64,000 bases of DNA. It comes from Buttiauxella warmboldiae. Lineage in GTDB: Bacteria > Pseudomonadota > Gammaproteobacteria > Enterobacterales > Enterobacteriaceae. Positions 23,442 through 35,590 of this stretch are shown piece by piece; the stretch's first letter is position 1; each line of letters opens with the position of its first letter. The position numbers and the translations under genes were made by a program. The stretch is taken from contig NZ_RPOH01000003.1 of assembly GCF_003818135.1 (NCBI RefSeq), positions 62,001 to 126,000 of the forward strand, in the 5' to 3' direction. The notes under the pieces are model-generated. The model was not told where the DNA came from and searched no databases. It saw nothing but the letters and a program-made list of their open reading frames with translations.

Positions 23442-23476
23442 TAAATACATCACGAAATTCATTTGGGGCTTGAAAC

Positions 23477-23560
23477 ATGATCCGCAGCAACCGCCTACTA
23501 GATCTACTACTAAACGCAACTTCTTTGCGCGGTAGACTGGTGGGCGAAATCAAGCGTTGA
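23477..23560 (+). CDS. leuL: leu operon leader peptide
   Basis: A 27-residue leader, MIRSNRLLDLLLNATSLRGR and seven more, too short for routine gene calling. It holds five leucine codons within six (CTA CTA GAT CTA CTA CTA), all the rare CTA codon, which is the leucine sensor: scarce Leu-tRNA stalls the ribosome here and prevents the downstream terminator from forming. E. coli LeuL has 28 residues with a similar run of four CTA codons and an ASSLRGR segment; here it reads ATSLRGR. The attenuator hairpin follows 23 bases after the stop. Confidence 0.93.
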   Translation: MIRSNRLLDLLLNATSLRGRLVGEIKR

Positions 23561-23583
23561 TTCAAGCCACCAGACAGAAAAAA

Positions 23584-23608
23584 CCCGCGCCACTGCGCGG
23601 GTTTTTTT
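23584..23608 (+). terminator. leu attenuator terminator
   Basis: CCCGCGC, a four-base loop, GCGCGGG and seven T, lying between leuL and leuA. This is the regulated rho-independent terminator of the attenuation mechanism. Confidence 0.92.
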
Positions 23609-23650
23609 ATGCTCGTAGCAACGGCCCCCAAGACGAGAAAGGACCACAAC

Positions 23651-26316
<2,666 letters not shown>

Positions 26317-26318
26317 TC

Positions 26319-27719
26319 ATGGCGAAAACGTTATATCAGAAATTGTACGATGCCCACGTCGTTTACGAAGCGGTGGATGAAACCCCGCTGCTGTACATCG
26401 ACCGTCATCTGGTGCATGAAGTCACCTCTCCGCAAGCGTTTGATGGCCTGCGCGCGCACAAGCGCCCGGTGCGCCAGCCGGGCAAAACTTTTGCCACCAT
26501 GGATCACAACGTTTCCACGCAGACTAAAGACATCAACGCTTCCGGTGAAATGGCCCGCATTCAGATGCAGGAGTTGATGAAGAACTGCAAAGAGTTCGGC
26601 GTTGAGCTGTATGACCTGAACCACCCATTCCAGGGCATCGTCCACGTGATGGGCCCTGAGCAAGGCATTACCTTACCTGGCATGACCATCGTTTGCGGCG
26701 ATTCCCACACCGCAACCCACGGTGCGTTCGGCGCGCTGGCGTTTGGCATCGGGACTTCTGAAGTTGAGCATGTACTGGCAACGCAAACCCTGAAACAGGG
26801 CCGCGCGAAAACCATGAAGATTGAAGTCACCGGCACCGCAACCCCTGGCATCACGGCAAAAGATATCGTGCTGGCGATTATCGGAAAAACCGGCAGCGCT
26901 GGCGGCACCGGGCATGTGGTGGAATTCTGCGGCAGCGCGATTCAGGCGCTGTCGATGGAAGGCCGCATGACGCTGTGTAACATGGCCATCGAGATGGGCG
27001 CCAAAGCGGGCATCGTGGCGCCGGATGAAACCACTTTTAATTATGTGAAAGGCCGCCTGCACGCGCCGAAAGCGGCCGACTGGGACGAAGCGGTCGCGTA
27101 CTGGAAAACCTTCAGCACCGACGAAGGCGCAAAATTCGATACCGTTGTCACGCTGGATGCCGCTGAAATCGCACCGCAGGTGACCTGGGGCACCAACCCG
27201 GGCCAGGTGATTTCAGTCACTGAAAATATCCCGAACCCTGAATCTTTCGCAGATCCGGTAGAACGCGCATCTGCCGAGAAAGCCCTGGCGTATATGGGCC
27301 TGAAGCCAGGTATCCCATTAACCGAAGTCGCCATCGACAAAGTGTTTATCGGTTCTTGCACCAATTCGCGCATTGAAGATTTACGTGCCGCGGCGGAGAT
27401 TGCTAAAGGTCGTAAAGTGGCCCCAGGCGTGCAGGCGTTAGTGGTCCCGGGCTCCGGTCCGGTAAAAGCGCAGGCGGAAGCAGAAGGCCTGGACAAGATC
27501 TTTATTGAAGCGGGCTTTGAATGGCGCTTGCCGGGTTGCTCAATGTGCCTGGCCATGAACAACGATCGCCTGGAACCGGGCGAGCGCTGCGCTTCCACCA
27601 GCAATCGTAACTTTGAAGGCCGCCAGGGCCGCGGTGGCCGCACGCATCTGGTCAGTCCGGCAATGGCAGCAGCAGCCGCTGTCTCCGGTCATTTTGCTGA
27701 CATCCGCACGTTGAAATAA
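26319..27719 (+). CDS. leuC: 3-isopropylmalate dehydratase large subunit
   Basis: LeuC is the aconitase-family large subunit that isomerises isopropylmalate together with LeuD. Its 466 residues equal E. coli. The three iron-sulfur cysteines are visible in [12 protein letters not shown] and in the [11 protein letters not shown] block, so a [4Fe-4S] cluster is expected. Other aconitase landmarks are [26 protein letters not shown] and [10 protein letters not shown]. It is followed by leuD after eleven bases. Confidence 0.98.
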   Translation: MAKTLYQKLYDAHVVYEAVDETPLLYIDRHLVHEVTSPQAFDGLRAHKRPVRQPGKTFATMDHNVSTQTKDINASGEMARIQMQELMKNCKEFGVELYDLNHPFQGIVHVMGPEQGITLPGMTIVCGDSHTATHGAFGALAFGIGTSEVEHVLATQTLKQGRAKTMKIEVTGTATPGITAKDIVLAIIGKTGSAGGTGHVVEFCGSAIQALSMEGRMTLCNMAIEMGAKAGIVAPDETTFNYVKGRLHAPKAADWDEAVAYWKTFSTDEGAKFDTVVTLDAAEIAPQVTWGTNPGQVISVTENIPNPESFADPVERASAEKALAYMGLKPGIPLTEVAIDKVFIGSCTNSRIEDLRAAAEIAKGRKVAPGVQALVVPGSGPVKAQAEAEGLDKIFIEAGFEWRLPGCSMCLAMNNDRLEPGERCASTSNRNFEGRQGRGGRTHLVSPAMAAAAAVSGHFADIRTLK

Positions 27720-27730
27720 GGAAAAACACC

Positions 27731-28336
27731 ATGGCAGAGAAATTTGTTCAACACACCGGCCTGGTCGTTCCGCTGGATGCCGCAAACGTTGATACCGACG
27801 CAATTATTCCTAAGCAGTTTTTGCAGAAGGTCACGCGCACCGGTTTTGGCGCGCACCTGTTTAACGACTGGCGTTTTCTGGATGATGCAGGCCAGCAGCC
27901 AAACCCGGAATTCGTGCTGAACTTCCCGGAGTTTAAAGGTGCCTCTATTTTGCTGGCGCGTGAAAACTTCGGCTGCGGTTCATCTCGTGAACACGCTCCG
28001 TGGGCGTTGACCGACTACGGTTTCAAAGTGGTTATCGCGCCAGGCTTTGCCGATATCTTCTACGGCAACTCATTCAACAACCAGTTGCTGCCGGTGACGT
28101 TGAGCGAAGCAGAAGTCGATGAGCTGTTTAAGCTGGTTGCGGCAAATCCGGGGATTAAGTTTGTTGTGGACCTGGAAGCGCAAACGGTGATTGCCGGTGA
28201 GAAAAGCTATGCATTTAACATCGATACGTTCCGCCGCCACTGCATGCTGGAAGGGCTTGATAGCATCGGCCTGACGCTGCAACACGAAGGTTCAATCTCT
28301 GCTTACGAGCAGCAACAGCCGGCGTTTATGCGTTAA
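27731..28336 (+). CDS. leuD: 3-isopropylmalate dehydratase small subunit
   Basis: LeuD is the swivelling small subunit of isopropylmalate isomerase. Its 201 residues equal E. coli. The [14 protein letters not shown] start and the aconitase C-domain motif [15 protein letters not shown] are present. It ends the leu operon and is followed by a strong hairpin shared with the convergent yggN gene. Confidence 0.98.
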   Translation: MAEKFVQHTGLVVPLDAANVDTDAIIPKQFLQKVTRTGFGAHLFNDWRFLDDAGQQPNPEFVLNFPEFKGASILLARENFGCGSSREHAPWALTDYGFKVVIAPGFADIFYGNSFNNQLLPVTLSEAEVDELFKLVAANPGIKFVVDLEAQTVIAGEKSYAFNIDTFRRHCMLEGLDSIGLTLQHEGSISAYEQQQPAFMR

Positions 28337-28358
28337 CAGCAGCACCTAAAAAAAGCGG

Positions 28359-28390
28359 AGGCGGGTCAATGAAATGACCCGCCTTTTTTA
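28359..28390. terminator. Bidirectional terminator between leuD and yggN
   Basis: AGGCGGGTCA, a loop, TGACCCGCCT with T runs on both strands (plus-strand TTTTTTA after it, and an A-rich tract before it). It serves both convergent genes and touches the yggN stop. Confidence 0.9.
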
Positions 28391-29107
28391 TTATTTCAAC
28401 GTTTCAACCAGCCCTTTACGCTGCCCTTCCAGCGTCACCACTTTGCTGCACACCTCGCGGCCAAACTGCTCGAAATCTTTTTCCTGATGCTTCCACTCGT
28501 TTTGGATCGCAGTCTGTAGCCCGCCAAGGCTGCCCAACACGCCCTGCAGCGGGTTACCGCCACCTTTCAAAATGGCTTTCGCACCCATCTCATTGATGCT
28601 GTCCTGCAAGATGCCGCCCATCGCCTGATTCACCAGCTGTTGCCCTTCGGCACGCACCTGATCGATCGCTTTATAGTGGAAGGTCAAACCATCCGGGCGC
28701 GTCTCGATAATGCGCTTCATCTGCTGCTTGAGTTGCGCGTCCAGTTTCGTCAGGCGGCCGCGCATATTGCTGCTCTCGCCCACTTCCTGAGCGATGATTT
28801 TATCCAGCGCAACGCGGCCTTTTTCAACGCGAGCCAATGCGCCGTTATTGATCCATGGCAGATCGCTACGCAACGCTTGCTGGTACTTCACCGCCAGCTG
28901 GCGCTGCGTGGCATTTAAAGTATGTGGCCTGCCGTTAAATTGCAGGCTGCCATCCGGGGCAATAACCAGATTGCCGTTTTCACCCACAACCTGAACGGAC
29001 TGCGGGTTGATAACCACGTCATCGCGAGGCGTGACGCTGCATTTATAATCGGCCTGCGCCTGCATCGCGGTGAGCAACAGAACGCCCATCAGAGCCTTAC
29101 GAATCAT
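28391..29107 (-). CDS. yggN: DUF2884 family protein YggN
   Basis: A 238-residue exported protein of unknown function. The N-terminal signal peptide is MIRKALMGVLLLTAMQAQA with cleavage after AQA, so it should be periplasmic. The remainder matches E. coli YggN (239 residues) closely, including the long helical segment RIIETRPDGLTFHYKAIDQV and the conserved QAMGGILQDSINEMGAKAIL. It belongs to the E. coli 66-minute neighbourhood with yggL, trmB and mutY; finding it against leuD implies a rearrangement. A conserved glycine-rich turn suggests a soluble chaperone-like role, which is only a guess. Confidence 0.95.
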   Translation of the reverse strand: MIRKALMGVLLLTAMQAQADYKCSVTPRDDVVINPQSVQVVGENGNLVIAPDGSLQFNGRPHTLNATQRQLAVKYQQALRSDLPWINNGALARVEKGRVALDKIIAQEVGESSNMRGRLTKLDAQLKQQMKRIIETRPDGLTFHYKAIDQVRAEGQQLVNQAMGGILQDSINEMGAKAILKGGGNPLQGVLGSLGGLQTAIQNEWKHQEKDFEQFGREVCSKVVTLEGQRKGLVETLK

Positions 29108-29135
29108 AGCTACTCCTGAACATCTAAAAATTTAA

Positions 29136-29163
29136 GAAAAAAAAGGCCGGTTTTCACCGACCT
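29136..29163 (-). terminator. Terminator after yggL
   Basis: On the minus strand AGGTCGGT, GAAA loop, ACCGGCCT and eight T: an 8-bp stem with one G-U pair, 17 bases after the yggL stop. Confidence 0.85.
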
Positions 29164-29179
29164 GATTATTCTGCAACTA

Positions 29180-29506
29180 TCAATCCCACCAGACGTCGAA
29201 CAGATCGCTGGTGCGAACGTCTTCAGCCTTGTGATCTTCAAGCCATTTGCGCACCAGAGCCTGGTGCTCTTCGGTGCATTTGCCGATTTCCTGCAGGCAG
29301 ATTAAGCCTTCCCAGGAAAGGTGGCCGCCGCCATCAAAAGCCAGACCATTTTTGTCGATAACGTCTTCAATGAACTCATCAACGATTTTATCGATTTGTT
29401 CTTCGGAGGTGCCTTCCGGGAAACGCCATGCAACAGAGAACCCCACTTCCTGGAATTCGTCGATGTGCATTTTCTTACGCAAACGACGGCTACGATTAAT
29501 TGCCAT
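29180..29506 (-). CDS. yggL: YggL family 50S ribosome-associated protein
   Basis: A 108-residue protein matching E. coli YggL (DUF469), which binds the large ribosomal subunit. It starts at ATG 29506 ([20 protein letters not shown]), overlapping the trmB stop by one base; the frame continues upstream but that portion is trmB sequence. The basic N-terminal RSRRLRKKMH, the middle EGTSEEQIDKIVDEFIEDVI and the acidic/aromatic C-terminus LFDVWWD are all conserved. It is co-transcribed with trmB. Confidence 0.95.
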   Translation of the reverse strand: MAINRSRRLRKKMHIDEFQEVGFSVAWRFPEGTSEEQIDKIVDEFIEDVIDKNGLAFDGGGHLSWEGLICLQEIGKCTEEHQALVRKWLEDHKAEDVRTSDLFDVWWD

Positions 29507-30225
29507 TACTTTACCCTCTCGAACATTAAGTCCCATACGCCGTGGCCAAGACGATGGCCACGTTGTTCAAATTTGGTCACCGGACGTGAATCCGGGCGCG
29601 GTACGTAGTCGTGACTCTGCGACTGATTCTGATACCCCTCCATAGAGGACATCACTTCGAGCATGTGTTCAGCATAAGGTTCCCAGTCGGTTGCCATATG
29701 GAACACGCCGCCCAGTTTTAGCTTACTTTTTACCAGCTCGGCAAACGGCACCTGAACGATACGGCGCTTATTATGACGCGCTTTGTGCCACGGATCGGGG
29801 AAAAAGAGCTGAACCATGGATAAAGAATTGTCAGGAACCATTTTTTGCAGCACTTCAACCGCGTCGTGACACATCACGCGCAGGTTCTCAACGCCTTCTT
29901 CATGAGCCGTCGCGAGGCATGCGCCAACGCCCGGTGAATGCACTTCTATGCCCAAAAAGTTCTGCTGTGGATTAGCCTTCGCCATTGCCACCAGCGACGT
30001 ACCCATGCCGAAACCGATTTCCAGCGTGACTGGCGCTTCGCGGCCAAACAGCTCGGCAAAATCGACAGGCGCGTCCTGATATTCAACGCCCATCACCGGC
30101 CAATAGTTTTCCAGTGCGAACTCCTGGCCCTTAGTCAGGCGGCCCTGGCGGCGCACAAAACTACGAATCCGGCGCATTGCGCGGCCTTCTTCATTAAATT
30201 CCGGTGAGATGACGTCATTTTTCAT
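29506..30225 (-). CDS. trmB: tRNA (guanine-46-N7)-methyltransferase
   Basis: TrmB methylates G46 in the variable loop of many tRNAs using S-adenosylmethionine. From ATG 30225 ([20 protein letters not shown]) it has 239 residues as in E. coli; 15 further upstream codons are open but have no homology. The SAM loop is [15 protein letters not shown], with downstream [20 protein letters not shown] and the catalytic-region aspartate [12 protein letters not shown]. It is divergent from mutY, with about 150 bases between. Confidence 0.97.
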   Translation of the reverse strand: MKNDVISPEFNEEGRAMRRIRSFVRRQGRLTKGQEFALENYWPVMGVEYQDAPVDFAELFGREAPVTLEIGFGMGTSLVAMAKANPQQNFLGIEVHSPGVGACLATAHEEGVENLRVMCHDAVEVLQKMVPDNSLSMVQLFFPDPWHKARHNKRRIVQVPFAELVKSKLKLGGVFHMATDWEPYAEHMLEVMSSMEGYQNQSQSHDYVPRPDSRPVTKFEQRGHRLGHGVWDLMFERVK

Positions 30226-30377
30226 GGTGTTCAGGCTTTCGTTAGTGTTCGGGAAACGGGCATTATCCAAAGTTAAGGGTGAGAAGCAAGCACCAGAAAG
30301 TTCCGGTTTACAGCATGGAGCGCTCTGTGCTGGAATCAGCCCCCTAAATCACACATTTATCGGATGGCCTGGCAACA

Positions 30378-31463
30378 ATGACACAAGCGCCGCAATTCTC
30401 CCACCGGGTTCTCGACTGGTATCAAAAATACGGCCGCAAAACACTGCCATGGCAACGCGAAAAAACGCCTTATAAAGTATGGCTGTCTGAGGTGATGTTG
30501 CAACAAACCCAGGTTGCGACCGTTATTCCTTACTTCGAGCGCTTTATGGAACGCTTCCCGACGGTGACCGACCTCGCCCATGCCCCGCTTGATGAGGTAC
30601 TGCACCTGTGGACCGGCCTTGGGTATTACGCCCGCGCCCGCAATTTGCATAAAGCTGCACAGATGGTAGCTAATCAGCACAATGGCCTGTTCCCGGAAAC
30701 TTTTGAAGAAGTGGCCGCGCTCCCGGGCGTTGGGCGTTCGACCGCGGGTGCGATTCTTTCGCTGTCGCTGGGCAAACATTTCCCGATTCTGGATGGCAAC
30801 GTCAAACGCGTGCTGGCACGTTGTTATGCAATACCCGGCTGGCCGGGGAAAAAAGACGTCGAGAAAAAACTCTGGGAGATTAGCGAACGGGTTACTCCAG
30901 CCGAAGGTGTCAGCCAGTTTAACCAGGCGATGATGGATCTTGGCGCAATGGTTTGTACCCGCTCGCAGCCAAAATGCGAGCTTTGCCCGATAAATAATAT
31001 TTGCATCGCCTACGCCAACAACAGTTGGGCAAGCTATCCCGGTAAGAAGCCAAAGGTGACGATTCCTGAGCGCACCGGCTATTTCCTGATGATGCAGCAC
31101 CAGCAGAGTATTTTGCTTGCTCAGCGCCCGGCAGTGGGTCTGTGGGGGGGGTTATATTGCTTCCCACAGTTCACAACCGAAGAAGAGCTGCGCGACTGGC
31201 TGGCACAACGCCAGATCCCCGCCGATAATCTCACGCAGTTAAACGCCTTCCGCCATACATTCAGCCACTTCCATCTGGATATTGTGCCAATGTGGCTGCC
31301 GGTGCTTTCGTTTAGCGGCTGCATGGATGAAGGCACCGCTCTCTGGTATAACTTAGCCCAGCCACCGTCCGTAGGGCTGGCCGCCCCTGTAGAGCGTTTA
31401 TTACAGCAATTACATGCCGAGCCGGTGGTACTTAACCCCGCCCAGGCCGTTGAAGAGGAATAA
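30378..31463 (+). CDS. mutY: Adenine DNA glycosylase MutY
   Basis: MutY removes adenine mispaired with 8-oxoguanine. It has 361 residues, eleven more than E. coli, the extra being an acidic tail ([10 protein letters not shown]). The catalytic glutamate lies in [15 protein letters not shown], the helix-hairpin-helix is [14 protein letters not shown] with the catalytic aspartate in [12 protein letters not shown], and the iron-sulfur ligands follow C-x6-C-x2-C-x5-C in [17 protein letters not shown]. The C-terminal NUDIX-like domain that recognises 8-oxoguanine is complete. It is followed two bases later by yggX. Confidence 0.97.
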   Translation: MTQAPQFSHRVLDWYQKYGRKTLPWQREKTPYKVWLSEVMLQQTQVATVIPYFERFMERFPTVTDLAHAPLDEVLHLWTGLGYYARARNLHKAAQMVANQHNGLFPETFEEVAALPGVGRSTAGAILSLSLGKHFPILDGNVKRVLARCYAIPGWPGKKDVEKKLWEISERVTPAEGVSQFNQAMMDLGAMVCTRSQPKCELCPINNICIAYANNSWASYPGKKPKVTIPERTGYFLMMQHQQSILLAQRPAVGLWGGLYCFPQFTTEEELRDWLAQRQIPADNLTQLNAFRHTFSHFHLDIVPMWLPVLSFSGCMDEGTALWYNLAQPPSVGLAAPVERLLQQLHAEPVVLNPAQAVEEE

Positions 31464-31465
31464 AG

Positions 31466-31738
31466 ATGAGCAGAACTATTTTTTGTACTTACCTGCAACG
31501 TGACGCAGAAGGCCAGGATTTCCAGCTGTATCCAGGCGAACTCGGCAAACGTATTTATAACGAAATCTCTAAAGAAGCCTGGGCCCTGTGGCAGACCAAG
31601 CAAACCATGCTGATTAACGAACGCAAAATGAGCATGATGAACCCGGAGCACCGCAAAGAGCTGGAAACTGAAATGGTTAACTTCCTGTTTGAAGGCAAAG
31701 AAGTCCACATCGAAGGCTACACGCCGCCAGAAAAATAA
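31466..31738 (+). CDS. yggX: Fe(2+)-trafficking protein YggX
   Basis: A 90-residue cytosolic protein that protects iron-sulfur clusters from oxidation; mutY, an Fe-S enzyme, is its partner in the operon. The conserved cysteine is at residue 7 ([20 protein letters not shown]). The [16 protein letters not shown] block and the C-terminal [16 protein letters not shown] are standard. A short 6-bp hairpin (31747-31761) lies between it and mltC. Confidence 0.96.
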   Translation: MSRTIFCTYLQRDAEGQDFQLYPGELGKRIYNEISKEAWALWQTKQTMLINERKMSMMNPEHRKELETEMVNFLFEGKEVHIEGYTPPEK

Positions 31739-31794
31739 ACAGACTTAGGGCCGCAGGCCCTTATGTACATCAAGCACAACGCATACACGGAACG

Positions 31795-32870
31795 ATGAAA
31801 AAATTTCTCGCGCTAGCTCTGGTTGTCCCGTTGCTCATCTCCTGTTCGAGCAAAAAAGAAGATTCCTACAACGAGGCGTTTGTTAAGGACACGAATGTTT
31901 TGATATTTTGATGGGGCAGTTTGCCCATAACATCGAAAATATCTGGGGTATGAAGGAAGTATTGATTGCCGGTCCAAAAGACTACGTAAAATATACCGAC
32001 CAGTACCTCACCCGTAGCCACATCAATTTTGATGACGGCACGATAACCATTGAAACCATTGCCGGCACCGATCCTGCGGCGCACCTACGCCAGGCGATCG
32101 TCAGCACCTTGCTGATGGGTGACGATCCGGGCTCGATCGATCTTTATTCCGATGCCAACGACGTGTTGATCTCTAAGCAGCCGTTCCTGTATGGCCAGGT
32201 GGTGGATAACACCGGCCAGCCGATTCGCTGGGAAGGCCGCGCGGCCAGGTTTGCTGACTATCTGCTGCAAACGCGCCTGAAAAGCCGCAGCACCGGCCTG
32301 AAAATTGTTTATAGCGTGACGATTAACCTGGTGCCAAACCACCTTGATAAGCGTGCGCATAAATATATCGGTATGGTGCGCAAAGCGTCGAAGAAATATG
32401 GTGTCGATGAATCGCTGATTCTGGCGATTATGCAGACCGAATCCAGCTTCAACCCCTACGCGGTCAGCCACGCCGATGCGCTCGGCCTGATGCAGGTGGT
32501 GCAGCACAGCGCCGGAGTTGATGTGTTTAAATCACAGGGGAAATGGGGCAAACCCAGCCGCAGCTACCTGTTTGATCCAGAAAGCAATATCGATACCGGT
32601 ACGGCTTACCTCGCCATTTTGCAAAATAGCTACCTGGCGGGCATTGATAACCCGACATCCCGGCGCTACGCGGTGATCACCGCGTATAACGGCGGTGCAG
32701 GCAGCGTGCTGCGCGTGTTCAACAGAGATAAGAACCGCGCCTATAGCATTATCAACAGCATGACGCCTGGTGATGTCTATCAAACGCTGACCACCCGCCA
32801 CCCTTCTGCGGAATCACGCCATTATTTGTATAAAGTTAATACCGCGCAGAAGAGCTATCGTCGGCGGTAA
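31795..32870 (+). pseudogene. mltC: Membrane-bound lytic transglycosylase C, single-base frameshift
   Basis: MltC is an outer-membrane lipoprotein that cleaves glycan strands to anhydromuropeptides. The ATG at 31795 starts a normal lipoprotein signal ([19 protein letters not shown], lipobox LISC). After KDTN at residue 34 the frame breaks: a G is missing beside 31897 (AATGT where AATGGT is needed), and the frame as read stops at TGA 31909. Adding the base restores 358 residues against 359 in E. coli. Downstream from [14 protein letters not shown] the protein is intact, including the SLT catalytic region [20 protein letters not shown]. Real inactivation and base-call error are both possible; this is the same type of lesion as in cra. 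Confidence 0.9.
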
Positions 32871-32878
32871 TTGATGAG

Positions 32879-32911
32879 TCTGGAGGGTGGGCAACCCCCC
32901 CTCCAGATTTT
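32879..32911. terminator. Bidirectional terminator between mltC and speC
   Basis: TCTGGAGGG, a C/G-rich loop and CCCTCCAGA followed by TTTT on the plus strand. It lies between convergent mltC and speC, abutting the speC stop. Confidence 0.8.
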
Positions 32912-35045
32912 ACTTCACCATATAACCGTAAAGTCGCTTAATCCCATCGGCATCCGTTTCGCTATACACCCCCTGCAGCTCTGGCGAAAAGCCCGGCAGC
33001 ATATTTACGCCCTCTTCCAGAGCCAGGAAGTAACGCAGTGCGGCGCTGCCCCAGACTTCGCCCGGCACCACGCATAATACGCCAGGAGGGTATGGCAGCG
33101 CGCCTTCAGCCGCGATGCGCCCTTCCGACTGGCTCAAACGCACCAGCTCCACATTGCCACGAATAAACTCGCTGTTAGCATCCTGCGGATTCATGGCAAC
33201 AGCTGGCAGACAAGCCTTGCGGAACATCGCTTTTTGCAGATCCTTCACCGCAAAACTAACGTAAAGATCGTGCATTTCCTGGCACAGCTGGCGCAGCGTG
33301 TAGCCCTTATAGCGCTGGGAATATTTCTGATAGATAGTCGGCAGCACATCCACCAGCGGCGTATCGTCTTCAATATGCTGTTCGAATTGCGCCAGCATCG
33401 CCACCAGATGCGCCATCTTCTCCGTGCTTTCAGCGGGAGTCAGCAAGAACAAAATCGAATTAAGATCTGCTTTTTCAGGAACGACGCCGTTTTCACGCAG
33501 GTAGTTTGCGAGGATTGCCGCGGGCACACCAAATTCCGTGTACTCGCCGGTTTGCGGATCGATCCCCGGCGTGGTCAGCAGCAGCTTGCAAGGATCAACA
33601 AAGTATTCATTCTGCGCATAGCCTGCAAACCCATGCCATTTCTCACCCGGTTCAAAACTAAAGAATCGACGCTCCTGCGCGATGATCGTCGTGGGATGAT
33701 CCTGCCACGGTCTGCCTGCAACCACCGGCGGAATAAACGGTTTGATCATCTTGCAGTTAGCAACGATCGCTTTGCGTGCTTCAATCCCCAGTTCGACGCA
33801 CTCAGCCCACAGACGGCGGCCGCTTTCCCCTTCGTGAATTTTCGCATTCACCTCAAGTGCAGCAAACAGCGGGTAGAACGGGCTGGTTGACGCATGCAGC
33901 ATAAACGCATTATTCAGCCGCTTATGCGGGCAGAAACGCTCTTGCCCGCGCAGGTGGTTATCTTTCTTATGGATCTGGGAAGTCTGTGAGAAGCCAGCCT
34001 GCTGTTTATGCACCGATTGCGTAACAAAAATCCCCGGATCGTTTTGGTTAAGATCCAGCAGCAGCGGCGAACAATCCGCCATCATCGGAATAAATTGCTC
34101 ATAGCCAACCCATGCCGAATCAAACAGTATGTAGTCGCAAAGATGGCCGATGTTATCCACCACCTGGCGTGCGTTGTACACCGTACCGTCGTACGTCCCG
34201 AGCTGGATAACCGCCAGGCGGAACGGGCGTTTTTCCTGGGCGCGTTCCGGCGCCACTTCCGCAATCAATTCACGCAGGTACTTTTCATCAAAACAATGCG
34301 CGTCGATTCCACCGATAAAACCAAACGGATTGCGAGCCGCCTCAAGATAAACCGGCGTTGCCCCCGCCTGAATCAGCGCGCCATGATGGTTTGATTTATG
34401 ATTATTACGATCGAACAGCACCAGATCGCCACGGGTCAGCAGCGCGTTGGTGACGACTTTATTCGCCGCCGACGTGCCGTTGAGTACGAAATAGGTTTTA
34501 TCGGCGTTAAACACTTTGGCGGCAAACTTCTGGGCATGTTTTGCCGAACCTTCGTGGATCAGCAAATCGCCGAGCTTGACGTCTGCGTTACACATGTCGG
34601 CACGAAACAGATTCTCGCCAAAGAAATCATAGAACTGGCGACCTGCCGGGTGCTTTTTGAAAAACTCGCCGTGCTGGTGGCCCGGGCAGGCAAAAGTGCT
34701 ATTTTCCATCGCGACATATTTCGTCAGCGTGTCGAAGAACGGCGGCAATAGGCCTTCTTCATAATCAACAGCCGCAGTTTCCAGCTCCAGATAATCCTGC
34801 GCTTTACCGGTTATCAGCCCCGTCATACCTTCCTGCTCGCCTGGCCACTCATCAGCCGCCAGAAAAACAGGAATCGCAAAGCCCGTGCGTTTGAGCAATG
34901 CCAGAATACCGCTGCGGCTATCGGCCACCGAAAGGACAACGGCGGCAATATCGGTAAAGTCAGTGTTATCGAGAGTGACCACTTCACGATGCGTGGACAG
35001 TGTGGCAGCCACATCGTGGCTGGCGGCAATTTTCAAAGATTTCAT
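32910..35045 (-). CDS. speC: Constitutive ornithine decarboxylase
   Basis: SpeC is the PLP enzyme that turns ornithine into putrescine, the start of polyamine synthesis. I start at ATG 35045 (MKSLKIAASHDVAATLSTHR), giving 711 residues as in E. coli. The PLP lysine lies in SVHKQQAGFSQTSQIHKKD, the DSAWVGYEQFIPMM block contributes to the cofactor site, and the group III decarboxylase landmark ACPGHQHGEFFKKHPAGR is present. In E. coli nupG lies between mltC and speC; here they are directly convergent. The leader upstream contains a long hairpin. Confidence 0.97.
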   Translation of the reverse strand: MKSLKIAASHDVAATLSTHREVVTLDNTDFTDIAAVVLSVADSRSGILALLKRTGFAIPVFLAADEWPGEQEGMTGLITGKAQDYLELETAAVDYEEGLLPPFFDTLTKYVAMENSTFACPGHQHGEFFKKHPAGRQFYDFFGENLFRADMCNADVKLGDLLIHEGSAKHAQKFAAKVFNADKTYFVLNGTSAANKVVTNALLTRGDLVLFDRNNHKSNHHGALIQAGATPVYLEAARNPFGFIGGIDAHCFDEKYLRELIAEVAPERAQEKRPFRLAVIQLGTYDGTVYNARQVVDNIGHLCDYILFDSAWVGYEQFIPMMADCSPLLLDLNQNDPGIFVTQSVHKQQAGFSQTSQIHKKDNHLRGQERFCPHKRLNNAFMLHASTSPFYPLFAALEVNAKIHEGESGRRLWAECVELGIEARKAIVANCKMIKPFIPPVVAGRPWQDHPTTIIAQERRFFSFEPGEKWHGFAGYAQNEYFVDPCKLLLTTPGIDPQTGEYTEFGVPAAILANYLRENGVVPEKADLNSILFLLTPAESTEKMAHLVAMLAQFEQHIEDDTPLVDVLPTIYQKYSQRYKGYTLRQLCQEMHDLYVSFAVKDLQKAMFRKACLPAVAMNPQDANSEFIRGNVELVRLSQSEGRIAAEGALPYPPGVLCVVPGEVWGSAALRYFLALEEGVNMLPGFSPELQGVYSETDADGIKRLYGYMVK

Positions 35046-35478
35046 ATGCACCAATCCCAGAGCTCAAGGATGAGTGAGTGCCATGCGGCACGGCAAAGGG
35101 AGCATTCCCCGGCGAATGTGTCCTGATGGTCTGATGGATGATCCCCACTCCGACCGCCAGACATCAGTAAAACCAGGCATCACCTGATTTTACTGATGTC
35201 CTGCAGTGAGCGTGCGTTGCCCTCACCGCATGGTGAGCAAAGGTCTTAGGGAACCGAGCGAGGGGGGAACGGGCGCCATCGAGAGATGTCGGTAAACATT
35301 GACTATAAACATCAATAAGCGCCCCGTTGCGGATGTCCGAAATTTCGCGCAATCATGGCACCTTCTGCCCCGGCGTTCAACCCAGGGGGCCCCGCAGCAC
35401 ATTATTCGCGCAAACGCACGGCTTATTCATATAAAACCGTTGACGCCTGCCAGGCTTTACGGTTTAATGCGCCCCGTT
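35046..35478 (-). promoter_or_regulatory. speC upstream region with a 17-bp stem-loop
   Basis: About 430 bases without a credible gene. The notable element is at 35161-35199: ACATCAGTAAAACCAGG, loop CATCA and its complement with one mismatch. It has no T run on the speC strand, so it is not an ordinary terminator. It lies about 115 bases before the speC ATG and would be in the leader if transcription starts farther upstream. A 62-codon minus-strand frame covers it but has only a TTG start and no recognised product. Confidence 0.5.
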
Positions 35479-35554
35479 GCCCGGATAGCTCAGTCGGTAG
35501 AGCAGGGGATTGAAAATCCCCGTGTCCTTGGTTCGATTCCGAGTCCGGGCACCA
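35479..35554 (+). tRNA. pheV: tRNA-Phe (anticodon GAA)
   Basis: A complete 76-base tRNA including the encoded CCA end. Acceptor GCCCGGA pairs with TCCGGGC. The D-arm has AGCTCAGTCGGTAGAGC, the anticodon loop is TTGAAAA with GAA at 35512-35514, and the T-arm is TTGGTTCGATTCCGA. Its position after speC corresponds to pheV of E. coli, a well-known island insertion site, and an island is inserted here through its 3' half. Confidence 0.98.
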
Positions 35555-35559
35555 CTATT
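35506..35559. repeat. attL: 54-bp direct repeat inside tRNA-Phe
   Basis: Begins GGGATTGAAAATCCCC in the anticodon stem (tRNA position 28) and ends ACCACTATT five bases past the tRNA. It is identical over all 54 bases to 53567-53620; flanking bases differ on both sides. This is the site-specific integration scar. Confidence 0.95.
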
Positions 35560-35564
35560 CATAA

Positions 35565-35590
35565 GGCCTCGCTGCAAAGCGGGGCTTTTT
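35565..35590 (+). terminator. Terminator after tRNA-Phe, on the island side
   Basis: GCCTCGCT, GCAA loop, AGCGGGGC and five T. It differs from the hairpin after the right repeat, showing the tRNA gene now uses a terminator supplied by the island. Confidence 0.8.

Noticed and set aside
30357..31100. Minus-strand frame of 247 codons opposite mutY
   Set aside because: Complement of a clearly coding mutY; no start signal.
35164..35352. Possible 62-codon upstream frame of speC
   Set aside because: Starts at TTG, no ribosome binding site, no recognised leader-peptide features.
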